Assembly (NCBI RefSeq): GCF_030296015.1
Contig: NZ_AP027368.1
Location: 4,264,839-4,328,838, forward strand
DNA: 64,000 nt
Source of the DNA: Ferrimonas sp. YFM
Lineage (GTDB): Bacteria; Pseudomonadota; Gammaproteobacteria; Enterobacterales; Shewanellaceae
Direction of reading: 5' to 3'
Shown here in pieces: positions 31,340-38,714 of the stretch. The position numbers were made by a program, and so were the translations under genes. The notes beneath the pieces were generated by a model. The model did no database searches. It was not told the origin of the DNA and saw only the letters and a program-made list of their open reading frames with translations. Within the stretch, counting starts at the first letter, position 1, and each line of letters begins with the position of its first letter.

Positions 31340-31368
31340 GTTGAAGGCGGAGGTGGCCGTCCCCACAT
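31340..31368 (+). promoter_or_regulatory. Likely heat-shock (sigma-32) promoter of hslVU
   Basis: GTTGAA (31340-31345) and CCCCACAT (31361-31368) are 15 bases apart, close to the sigma-32 consensus CTTGAA / CCCCAT-T. hslVU is a classical heat-shock operon in E. coli. Prediction from pattern only. Confidence 0.5.
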
Positions 31369-31395
31369 CTATCTCAACGCAAGAGAAGATTCCCC

Positions 31396-31415
31396 TGTCG
31401 GGCACGGGCCCGACA
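31396..31415 (+). promoter_or_regulatory. 5' UTR stem-loop of hslVU
   Basis: TGTCGGGC (31396-31403), loop ACGG, GCCCGACA (31408-31415): an 8-bp perfect stem 17 bases before the hslV ATG, with no T-run. A stem-loop in the E. coli hslVU leader is reported to stabilise the mRNA; this one has a comparable position. Confidence 0.55.
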
Positions 31416-31432
31416 ACAGATAAGGATTCAGT

Positions 31433-31963
31433 ATGACCACCATTGTTTCGGTTCGCCGCGGCGACAAAGTTGTCATTGCCGGTGACGGCCAGGTCTCCCT
31501 GGGCAACACAGTGATGAAGGGTAACGCCCGCAAGGTTCGCCTGCTGAGCGGCGGCAAGGTGCTGGCCGGATTCGCCGGCGCCACCGCCGATGCCTTCACC
31601 CTGTTTGAACTGCTGGAAGCCAAACTCAGTGCCCATCAGGGGCAGCTGACCCGGGCCGCCGTGGAACTGGCCAAGGCCTGGCGCACCGAACGCTCCCTGC
31701 AGAAGCTGGAAGCGATGCTGATTGTGGCCGACGCCGAGACCACCTTGCTGATCTCCGGCAACGGCGACGTGGTGGAGCCGGAATACGAGGCGATCGCCAT
31801 CGGCTCCGGCGGCAACTACGCCCAGGCCGCCGCCCTGGCCCTGGTGCAGAACACAGATTTGGGTGCCCGGGACATCTGCGCCAAGTCCCTGCAAATCGCC
31901 GGTGACATCTGCGTGTTCACCAACCAGCACCACACCATCGAAGAATTGACTACCAAGGGTTAA
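31433..31963 (+). CDS. hslV: ATP-dependent protease HslUV, peptidase subunit
   Basis: 176 residues of the proteasome-beta-like family. After Met removal, Thr2 is the nucleophile ([24 protein letters not shown]). Other signatures: [41 protein letters not shown] and [16 protein letters not shown]. It forms a dodecamer capped by HslU and degrades misfolded and regulatory proteins in the cytoplasm. hslU begins five bases after its stop. Confidence 0.98.
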   Translation: MTTIVSVRRGDKVVIAGDGQVSLGNTVMKGNARKVRLLSGGKVLAGFAGATADAFTLFELLEAKLSAHQGQLTRAAVELAKAWRTERSLQKLEAMLIVADAETTLLISGNGDVVEPEYEAIAIGSGGNYAQAAALALVQNTDLGARDICAKSLQIAGDICVFTNQHHTIEELTTKG

Positions 31964-31968
31964 CCACC

Positions 31969-33294
31969 ATGTCCGAGATGACCCCAAGAGAGATTGTTTC
32001 CGAACTGAACCGTCACATCATCGGTCAGGAGGGCGCCAAGAAGGCCGTCGCCATCGCCCTGCGTAACCGCTGGCGTCGCATGCAACTGGACAGCGAGCTG
32101 CGCCAGGAGGTGACCCCCAAGAACATTCTGATGATCGGCCCCACCGGTGTGGGCAAGACCGAGATCGCCCGCCGTCTGGCCAAGCTGGCCAAGGCGCCCT
32201 TCATCAAGGTGGAAGCCACCAAGTTTACCGAGGTGGGTTATGTGGGCAAGGAGGTGGAGACCATCATCCGCGACCTCACCGACTCCGCCATCAAGATGAC
32301 CCGGGACATGGAGGTGGAGCGAAACCGCTTCCGCGCCGAAGAGGCGGCCGAAGAGCGCATCCTCGACGCCCTGCTGCCCAAGCCCAAGGATGAGTGGTCT
32401 CACGACAACAAGGGTGACAGCGCCACCCGCCAGACCTTCCGCAAGAAGCTGCGCGAAGGCCAGTTGGACGACAAGGAGATCGACATCGACGTGGCCCAGT
32501 CCCCCGCCGGTGTGGAGATCATGACCCCTCCAGGCATGGAGGAGATGGCCAGCCAGCTGCAGTCCATGTTCCAAAATCTGGGCAATCAGCCCAGCAAGCG
32601 TCGCAAGATGAAAGTGCGCGACGCCATGAAACTGATGATCGACGAGGAAGCCGCCAAGCTGGTGAACCCGGAAGAGCTGAAGGAGAAAGCGATCGAGGCC
32701 GTGGAGCAGAACGGCATCGTCTTCCTAGATGAGATCGACAAGATCTGTAAGCGTGGCGAAACTTCCGGCCCGGATGTGTCCCGGGAAGGGGTGCAGCGTG
32801 ACCTGCTGCCCCTGGTGGAAGGCTGCACCGTCAACACCAAGCACGGCATGGTGAAGACCGATCACATCCTGTTTATCGCCTCCGGCGCCTTCCAGCTGGC
32901 CAAGCCGTCGGATCTGATCCCCGAGCTTCAGGGGCGTCTGCCGATCCGGGTTGAACTGGAAGCCCTGTCAGCCGAAGACTTCGTCCGCATCCTGACCGAG
33001 CCCAATGCCAGCCTGACCGAGCAGTACCAGGCACTGATGGCCACCGAAGGGGTGACCATCGCCTTTACCGAAGATGGCATCAAGCGCATCGCCGAGGCGG
33101 CCTGGCAGGTGAATGAGCGCACCGAGAACATCGGCGCCCGCCGTCTGCACACCGTGATGGAGAAGCTGATGGAGGAGATCTCCTTTGACGCCTCCGACAA
33201 GGGCGGCGAGACCCTGACCATCAATGCCGACTATGTGAATGCCCATCTGGATATGCTGGTAGAGAACGAAGATCTCTCCCGCTTCATCCTCTAA
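31969..33294 (+). CDS. hslU: ATP-dependent protease HslUV, ATPase subunit
   Basis: 441-residue AAA+ unfoldase. Starts [18 protein letters not shown]; Walker [10 protein letters not shown] (about 61-69), the I domain in the middle, Walker [10 protein letters not shown] (about 249), sensor regions and the C-terminal tail [10 protein letters not shown] that docks into HslV. Length and motifs are those of canonical HslU (443 in E. coli). Second gene of the heat-shock operon. Confidence 0.98.
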   Translation: MSEMTPREIVSELNRHIIGQEGAKKAVAIALRNRWRRMQLDSELRQEVTPKNILMIGPTGVGKTEIARRLAKLAKAPFIKVEATKFTEVGYVGKEVETIIRDLTDSAIKMTRDMEVERNRFRAEEAAEERILDALLPKPKDEWSHDNKGDSATRQTFRKKLREGQLDDKEIDIDVAQSPAGVEIMTPPGMEEMASQLQSMFQNLGNQPSKRRKMKVRDAMKLMIDEEAAKLVNPEELKEKAIEAVEQNGIVFLDEIDKICKRGETSGPDVSREGVQRDLLPLVEGCTVNTKHGMVKTDHILFIASGAFQLAKPSDLIPELQGRLPIRVELEALSAEDFVRILTEPNASLTEQYQALMATEGVTIAFTEDGIKRIAEAAWQVNERTENIGARRLHTVMEKLMEEISFDASDKGGETLTINADYVNAHLDMLVENEDLSRFIL

Positions 33295-33311
33295 CAGACA
33301 AGGAGTGGACC

Positions 33312-33701
33312 ATGCGCCAGGCCCCAAAGGTGATCAAACTCAAGCTCAAGCGCCAATCCCGCATCCTGGAGGTGGGTTTCGAGAATGGCGAAACCGCCCA
33401 GCTCAGCTGTGAGCTGCTGCGGGTCTGCTCCCCCTCTGCCGAGGTGCAGGGGCACGGCAACCCGGTATTGGTGACCAACAAGAAAATGGTCAACATCGAC
33501 AAGATTGAGCCGGTGGGCAACTACGCGGTGAAACTGGTGTTCGATGATGGCCATGACTCCGGGCTGTTCTCCTGGGACATCCTCTACGCCTTTGCCATGA
33601 ATCAGAGCACCATGTGGGAGGACTACCTCAAGCGGCTCAAGGCCGCCAAAGGCAGCCGGGAGCCCCTGCTGGATGTGCAGATCCACTACAGCGATAAGTG
33701 A
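33312..33701 (+). CDS. DUF971 protein
   Basis: 129 residues of DUF971, the fold of the N-terminal domain of gamma-butyrobetaine hydroxylase (KVIKLKLKRQSRILEVGFENG ... LSCELLRVCSPSAEVQGHG ... VKLVFDDGHDSGLFSWDILYAF). The usual metal-ligand cysteines of the hydroxylase domain are not evident. It follows hslU by 17 bases, an arrangement I recognise from other gammaproteobacteria. The precise function is unknown; roles in Fe-S biology have been suggested for relatives. Confidence 0.85.
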   Translation: MRQAPKVIKLKLKRQSRILEVGFENGETAQLSCELLRVCSPSAEVQGHGNPVLVTNKKMVNIDKIEPVGNYAVKLVFDDGHDSGLFSWDILYAFAMNQSTMWEDYLKRLKAAKGSREPLLDVQIHYSDK

Positions 33702-33724
33702 CACCAGACCAAGTCACTGACGTG

Positions 33725-33750
33725 AAAAAGGAGCCTATCGGCTCCTTTTT
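33725..33750. terminator. Bidirectional terminator after the hslVU unit
   Basis: A5, then GGAGCC (33730-33735), loop TATC, GGCTCC (33740-33745), T5. Serves hslVU-DUF971 on the plus strand and the glycosyltransferase gene on the minus strand. Confidence 0.92.
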
Positions 33751-33774
33751 GTTTGCGCGCTAACAACAACGAAA

Positions 33775-34836
33775 TCAGTAGGCGTAGGCCCATTTGTGCT
33801 TCCAGCTCTCCGGCAACCTGGCTTCACTCCAGGCCTGCTGACACAGCTCTGAGACCTTATGCCACTCTCCCTTGGCCAACCAGCGGGCCAGCATCTGGCC
33901 CATCTGGGGGTAGTGAATTACCTCCTGGGCGCTGGAGGCCATCCAGCTGCGAATCTCTTCCCTGTCCCCCCGCTCCATGGTGCGGGCAGCCCCAAGCAGT
34001 TCAAGGGCCAGGGCATTGGATTTCTGCTCGAACTGGCCCTTGAGAGGCTTGAGCAACAGCTTCTTCCCCAGCACCAGGGCCTCGGACACCAGCTCAAAGC
34101 CCGCAGAACAGACCACCCCGGCGCAACCGGTCAGGTGCTGGTGGAATCCGGCGCGCTCGAAACCGTGCCAGTGAATGTGGCCAGGCAGGTTGGCCGGCGC
34201 CGGCTTGCCGTGATAGACGTGACACTGAATCTCAGGCACGACAGCAAACATGGCGGCGATGTCCTCCGGTTCCTCGAACGGCAGGTAGATCAACAGATGC
34301 CCCACATCCCTGGCCTCAGATTCAGGGGGCTCAATGAAGGGGGGCAGCAGATCGCAGCCGAAGTGGTGCCAATGGCAGCCCAGGTGGATGGTGGCCGGAG
34401 CAAACTTCTCCATGATCATCCTGTCTATCCAGCGCTGACCGGCCACCGGCACCTTATGCTGAAAGGCGTTCTGATGGCTGACACTGACGCACTCCTTGCC
34501 CTGCTGACGGGCCGCCCAGGCGCTGATGGGTTCAAAGTCATTGAGCACCAGGTCATACTGGCTCAGATCCAGACCTCTGACATCACGCCAGAACTGACTC
34601 AGGCTGTTCTGCCTGTAGGTGCCCCACATGCTGACCTCGCCCCCCTTGGTGGCAAAGGTCAGCCCGGCGCGACAATCGAAGTCACCAAAGGGCGCCATAT
34701 CGAAAAACTGCTCTCTGGGGCGGCCGGAGAACAGATAGTCCACCTGGATCCCCTCCGCCGCCAGGGCCGGGGCCATCACCCGTCCCCGGGTCAGATGGCC
34801 ATTCCCCGTCCCTTGAATTCCATACAAAATTCGCAT
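33775..34836 (-). CDS. MJ1255-type glycosyltransferase-like protein
   Basis: 353 residues with a two-Rossmann GT-B outline: N-terminal glycine motif MRILYGIQGTGNGHLTRGR and a C-terminal acceptor/donor half with VVCSAGFELVSEALVLGKKLLLKPLKGQFEQ, where the UDP-sugar contact is expected. It belongs to the family seen as MJ1255 and its Vibrio/Shewanella homologues, related to MurG/GT28. The sugar and acceptor are unknown. Downstream of a PAP2 phosphatase by 13 bases, so lipid-linked glycan metabolism is a reasonable inference. Confidence 0.8.
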   Translation of the reverse strand: MRILYGIQGTGNGHLTRGRVMAPALAAEGIQVDYLFSGRPREQFFDMAPFGDFDCRAGLTFATKGGEVSMWGTYRQNSLSQFWRDVRGLDLSQYDLVLNDFEPISAWAARQQGKECVSVSHQNAFQHKVPVAGQRWIDRMIMEKFAPATIHLGCHWHHFGCDLLPPFIEPPESEARDVGHLLIYLPFEEPEDIAAMFAVVPEIQCHVYHGKPAPANLPGHIHWHGFERAGFHQHLTGCAGVVCSAGFELVSEALVLGKKLLLKPLKGQFEQKSNALALELLGAARTMERGDREEIRSWMASSAQEVIHYPQMGQMLARWLAKGEWHKVSELCQQAWSEARLPESWKHKWAYAY

Positions 34837-34849
34837 TTGACCTCGTTTC

Positions 34850-35368
34850 CTAAAGCAGCATGTTCATACTCATCAGGGCCGCCATGGTCCCCAGTGAGGC
34901 ACCGGCCACCACATCCCCCGGATAGTGGACCCCCAGTACTATCCGGGCCCAGGCAACGCCGGAGGACCACAGGAAGCACCAGGGGCCCAGTTCCGGTATG
35001 TACCAGCACAGTATGGTGGCAAACAGAAAGGCTGCCGCACTGTGACCTGAGGGCAGACTGAATTTGTCGTGAGGGTCCACCAGGGCCCGGCATCCGTTCA
35101 CCACCTGACAGGGGCGGGCGCGGCGCAGCCGGGTTTTCAGGACCCAGTAGAGAGGCAGTTCGATGGCGTAGGCCATCAGCAGCAAACCGAATAACAGCGG
35201 CCCCTGATGGGGATCCGCCGCAGCCGCAACCAGGGCGAACAGGGCGTAGCCCGCTCCATCACCGCTGCGGGACAGTTGACGCGCCGCCAGCTGACCCAGG
35301 GGGCGGTCAGCGGCGCGGTTGAGTATCAGGAAACAGCGCTTGTCCCAGTCATCCAGTCGTTGCCACAT
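34850..35368 (-). CDS. PAP2-family membrane phosphatase
   Basis: 172 residues with several membrane segments and all three PAP2 motifs: KTRLRRARP (about 88-96), SLPSGHSAAAF (about 114-124, with the catalytic His) and RIVLGVHYPGDV (about 146-157). The active site faces the periplasm and dephosphorylates phospholipid or undecaprenyl-pyrophosphate-like substrates. First gene of a pair with the glycosyltransferase. Confidence 0.9.
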   Translation of the reverse strand: MWQRLDDWDKRCFLILNRAADRPLGQLAARQLSRSGDGAGYALFALVAAAADPHQGPLLFGLLLMAYAIELPLYWVLKTRLRRARPCQVVNGCRALVDPHDKFSLPSGHSAAAFLFATILCWYIPELGPWCFLWSSGVAWARIVLGVHYPGDVVAGASLGTMAALMSMNMLL

Positions 35369-35504
35369 GGGTATCTGCCTCTTCAGGTCGATGATTCAGA
35401 CCTTATTTATCGGCAATGACACTAGCGTGACAGGGCAGGGTCAGTTCGGTGACAAAGCAAGCAGGAGAAGAGGCAGGGAGGCAGCGAACGTCGGCCACAA
35501 AAAA

Positions 35505-36528
35505 GGGCTGTGTCTGCGTTAATTGTTGAGGTTCTATAATTAGGGTAACTCTTTGATAGAGAGGGCCCGTTATGGATAGTTCAGCTTTTGCCCGTATCCT
35601 GCGTTCCCTGCCTGAGCTTACGCCCAGTCAACGAGAACAGCTCCTTACTCATGTGCGCTTCGATGCTCCTGCCGTCGTGGCGCTACTCATTGAAAACCAT
35701 CCTAAAGACTGTCCACATTGCCACGAGGAAGCTCTACGCCCTTGGGGCTCAAGCCATGGTCTGCCTCGATTTCGGTGCCGTGCCTGTGGCAAAACCTCTA
35801 ACCCATTGACTGGCACACCATTGGCACGATTGCGCATGCGCGAACGCTGGTTGGAGTACGCACTTTGCTTAAACGATGGCTTGACCGTTCGCCGAGCTGC
35901 AGCCCAATGCCAAGTTAATAAAAACACTGCGTTTTTGTGGCGACATCGATTTCTGAAATTGATAGCTGACATGCGCCCTGAAAAGGAGCACGGCATTGTT
36001 GAAGCCGATGAAACCTTCTTTTTGAAATCGTACAAAGGGCAACGCAACCTCCCTGGCCAGCGCGTCAGCGTGGTGGTGTCAGCAAGACCAAAGGCGGTGG
36101 TAGTGAAGACCAGGTATCGGTCCTAATAGTGCGCGATAGGTCGGGTAAGACGGCGGACTACATGCTGAAAAAACTGGATGCAGCACATGTCACGACGGCT
36201 TTGGACTCGATTCTGGACAAGGATGCCTGTCTGTGTACTGACCGTGCTGGCGTTTATCTGTCTTACGCAAAATCAAAGAGAATCAGACACGAGCCTATCA
36301 AGGCATCAGGCCCGCGCAGGCGAGGTCCCTTCCACATCCAGAACGTAAACGCCTACGACAGCCGGTTGAAAGGGTGGATATCAAGGTTTAGAGGGGTGGC
36401 GACCAAGTATTTAGGAAACTACTTGGGCTGGCACAGAATGCTGGACCGGCATAAGTACCGACCCAGCTCTGAGCAGTGCCTGTTCGAAGCTGTTGGGTGG
36501 GGTTCAACAGTTACTTAGGACACAGCCC
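35505..36528 (+). mobile_element. IS1595-type insertion sequence with broken transposase
   Basis: About 1.02 kb. The left end GGGCTGTGTC (35505-35514) matches, inverted, the right end GACACAGCCC (36519-36528), with further partial complementarity inside (TTGTTGA at 35531-35537 and TCAACAG at 36503-36509). AAAAAAGG occurs at both junctions (35499-35506 and 36529-36536), the expected 8-bp size of an IS1595-family target duplication if the left two G are shared with the terminal repeat. One counted line is 47 percent GC, below the neighbourhood. Insertion fell in the A-tract of the terminator of the next minus-strand gene. Confidence 0.85.
35572..36518 (+). pseudogene. IS1595-family transposase, frameshifted
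   Basis: The first frame (35572-36126) carries an N-terminal zinc ribbon ([13 protein letters not shown] ... [13 protein letters not shown]), a helix-turn-helix ([21 protein letters not shown]) and the first catalytic acid (IVEADETFF). The second frame, open from at least 36063 to 36518, continues [34 protein letters not shown] (second acid) and FHIQNVNAYDSRLKGWI. Loss of one base near 36056-36062 best explains the break, because the codons before and after read through as one ISXO2-like DDE domain. No programmed-frameshift heptamer is evident, so it is probably inactive in cis. Confidence 0.85.
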
Positions 36529-36553
36529 AAAAAAGGGCCGCCACTGGCGACCC
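36529..36553 (-). terminator. Terminator of the small membrane protein gene, now abutting the IS
   Basis: GGGCCGCC-ACT-GGCGACCC (36535-36553) forms a stem with one mismatched pair. On the minus strand it is followed by six T (36534-36529), directly at the IS right end, so the T-run is preserved. Confidence 0.7.
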
Positions 36554-36573
36554 TTTCTTCAGGTAGAGGTGGC

Positions 36574-36822
36574 TTACGCCCCTTCTGCCTGAGGTGACTT
36601 CTGCTCGCGGAACATCTTAACCAGGTAGTAGACGTTTACGCTGGCCACGAAGGCGTTCATGGTCCACACCGGAGATGCATCGATGATAAGACCGTAGATA
36701 ACGAATAGAGAGCAACCGATGAAGTTCAGCACACGCAGGCGAACAATGTTTTTCATCATCAGAGAGATGGCAACCATAACGGAAGCCATGTGACCGACTA
36801 CTTCAACCAGGTTCAGTTCCAT
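36574..36822 (-). CDS. Small inner-membrane protein, three predicted segments
   Basis: 82 residues. Hydrophobic stretches at about 9-23 (VGHMASVMVAISLMM), 31-48 (VLNFIGCSLFVIYGLIID) and 52-68 (VWTMNAFVASVNVYYLV). The shape recalls half of a YgjV-type protein or the CBU_0592 family, but I cannot name it with confidence and no function is known. Monocistronic, with a CRP-like palindrome 158 bases upstream that it shares with rraA. Confidence 0.75.
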   Translation of the reverse strand: MELNLVEVVGHMASVMVAISLMMKNIVRLRVLNFIGCSLFVIYGLIIDASPVWTMNAFVASVNVYYLVKMFREQKSPQAEGA

Positions 36823-37164
36823 AGTATTAACCTTAAGAAAACGACTGACTGATCCCCTCGACCCTGACTGGTGCTGGGGGTTCCTTGCCCCGAACTGTCT
36901 GGTGAATCATTAATCAAACTGTAAGAAATGGTAGCAAACAAGTTGTTAACATCAATACATTTGTGCATTTAACGTGATCATGATCACGCCAAAAACCGCC
37001 TTGAGGTTGATTTGTTTCGTCAATTTACAACACTCTGTTTTCGGCGGACGGCAAAGATTACTAAAAGTCGATTAACAAACAATGAGTTCTGCCACAAAAG
37101 CCGCATTTCAACGGGAAAAATTGCGGTTATACTTGAGCTGCACCAGTTACGCGAGGAGGGCATC
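36823..37164. other. 342-bp divergent region between the small membrane protein gene and rraA
   Basis: No gene seen. AT-rich; the only clear element is the CRP-like palindrome at 36973-36988. An open frame that runs into rraA from 37012 is not used: its codons do not look coding and the GAGGAGGG ribosome-binding site sits at the internal ATG. Confidence 0.5.
36973..36988. promoter_or_regulatory. CRP-like palindrome
   Basis: CGTGATCATGATCACG is a perfect 16-bp palindrome containing GTGA-N6-TCAC, the core of the CRP consensus TGTGA-N6-TCACA. It lies midway between the divergent starts at 36822 and 37165. Confidence 0.55.
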
Positions 37165-37650
37165 ATGCACTACAACACTTCTGAACTATGCGATCTGTAC
37201 GCCGAGCAGGTGGACGTGGTGGAACCCATGTTCAGCAACTTCGGAGGCTGTAACTCCTTCGGGGGAGAGCTGCACACCATCAAGTGTTTCGAAGACAATG
37301 TGCTGATTGCCGAAACCCTTGAGCAGGACGGCACCGGCAAGGTCCTGCTGGTGGACGGAGGCGGTTCCCTGCGCCGTGCCCTGGTGGATGCCTCCCTGGC
37401 CGAGCTGGCCGCCCGCAACAACTGGGAAGGTCTGATCATCTATGGCTGCGTCCGTGAAGTGGATGCCCTGGAAGACATCGACATCGGCATTCAGGCCCTG
37501 GCCCCCATCCCGGTGGGTGCTTACCAGACCGGTGAGGGCGCCGTGGATGTGCCGGTGAACTTCGGCGGGGTCACCTTCCTGCCCGAAGATCATGTCTACG
37601 CCGACTCCACCGGCATCATCCTGTCACCTGACCCACTGGACATCGATTGA
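37165..37650 (+). CDS. rraA: Ribonuclease E activity regulator RraA
   Basis: 161 residues from the ATG at 37165, with GAGGAGGG just upstream. RraA binds RNase E and lowers its activity, changing global mRNA decay. Signatures: [71 protein letters not shown]. Length equals E. coli RraA (161). The ureohydrolase gene follows two bases after its stop. Confidence 0.97.
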   Translation: MHYNTSELCDLYAEQVDVVEPMFSNFGGCNSFGGELHTIKCFEDNVLIAETLEQDGTGKVLLVDGGGSLRRALVDASLAELAARNNWEGLIIYGCVREVDALEDIDIGIQALAPIPVGAYQTGEGAVDVPVNFGGVTFLPEDHVYADSTGIILSPDPLDID

Positions 37651-37652
37651 TC

Positions 37653-38714
37653 ATGCCCTTGCAACTGGCTGACCGCGCCTATCTGGCGCGGTTTTTGTCT
37701 CACCGTGCCGGCGAAGCTCACCAGGGTGAACACTGGTTGCTGGCCGGCGAGCTCAGCGGACACACCCTTCCTCAGGTTCTGGCTCAGGCGAAACAGCAGG
37801 GGGCCAACTACGTGCTGCTCGGTGTGCCGGAGGATCTCGGTCCCCGGGCCAACCTGGGCCGCGGCGGTGCCACCGAGGCCTGGCACGCCTTCCTTGGCCA
37901 GTTCGCCAACATGCAGTCCAACCCCTTCCTCGGCGGTGAGCAGATTCTGCTGCTTGGGGAGATTCGTACCGACGCCCTGCAGCAGCAGGCCCAGGGCCTG
38001 AGCAGCGACCACCCACAGCAGCTGGCCACATTGCGCCAGTTGACCGAACAGCTGGATGCCCTGCTCAAGCCGGTGATCGCTCAGGTGGTGGCTGCCGGGC
38101 TGGAGCCCATTGTCATCGGCGGGGGCCACAACAACGCCTACCCGATACTGGCGGGCGCCAGCGACGCCATCGACGGCCCCCTCTGCGCGGTCAACCTGGA
38201 TCCCCACAGCGACTTTCGCGCCACCGAGGGCCGTCACAGTGGCAACGGCTTCGCCTATGCCCACGAACAGGGCGCCCTGGATTACTACCACGTTCTGGGC
38301 CTGCACGAACTGAAGAACAACAGCGCCAGCCTGGCGGCCCTGCAGGAGAGCGGCAAACGCTGGACCAGCTATCAGGCGATCTGGGTTCGGCGGGAGCTGA
38401 GCCTGGCCCAGGCTCTGGAGCGCATCAGCGACGATCTGCACCTGGCAGGCAAACCTCTTGGAGTGGAGCTGGATCTGGACGCGATAGCCGGCCTGGCCAG
38501 CTCGGCGGAGACCGTCGCCGGCATTCCGCTGACCGACGCCCTGCACAGTGTCTTCCATCTGGCACAGCATCACCCTTGCGCCTACCTGCACCTGGCGGAA
38601 GGCGCCCCCGCCTGCCATCCCGCCGGAGTGGACGCCGGTCGCCGCCAAATAGGCCAGGCCCTGAGCGAGCTGGTGTACAGCTACCTCAGCGGTCGCCTGT
38701 CGGCAGCTCACTGA
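37653..38714 (+). CDS. Ureohydrolase (arginase/formimidoylglutamase family)
   Basis: 353 residues from the ATG at 37653; a TTG six bases earlier is possible. Manganese-binding motifs of the family: GGGHNNAYP (about 155), LDPHSDFR (D-x-H-x-D, about 183) and GVELDLDAI (D-x-D, about 272). Formimidoylglutamase (HutG), agmatinase or arginase activity cannot be separated by eye. No hut genes are nearby, and the tight link to rraA gives no clue. Its last 29 bases overlap, tail to tail, the 3' end of the lapD gene on the other strand. Confidence 0.85.
   Translation: MPLQLADRAYLARFLSHRAGEAHQGEHWLLAGELSGHTLPQVLAQAKQQGANYVLLGVPEDLGPRANLGRGGATEAWHAFLGQFANMQSNPFLGGEQILLLGEIRTDALQQQAQGLSSDHPQQLATLRQLTEQLDALLKPVIAQVVAAGLEPIVIGGGHNNAYPILAGASDAIDGPLCAVNLDPHSDFRATEGRHSGNGFAYAHEQGALDYYHVLGLHELKNNSASLAALQESGKRWTSYQAIWVRRELSLAQALERISDDLHLAGKPLGVELDLDAIAGLASSAETVAGIPLTDALHSVFHLAQHHPCAYLHLAEGAPACHPAGVDAGRRQIGQALSELVYSYLSGRLSAAH

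Noticed and set aside
36063-36129. Programmed frameshift producing the IS transposase
   Set aside because: IS1595 elements normally have a single frame and no slippery heptamer lies at the junction; a one-base loss explains the break better.
37012-37164. 51-residue N-terminal extension of RraA
   Set aside because: The ribosome-binding site and family length fix the start at 37165; the extension is AT-rich promoter DNA.
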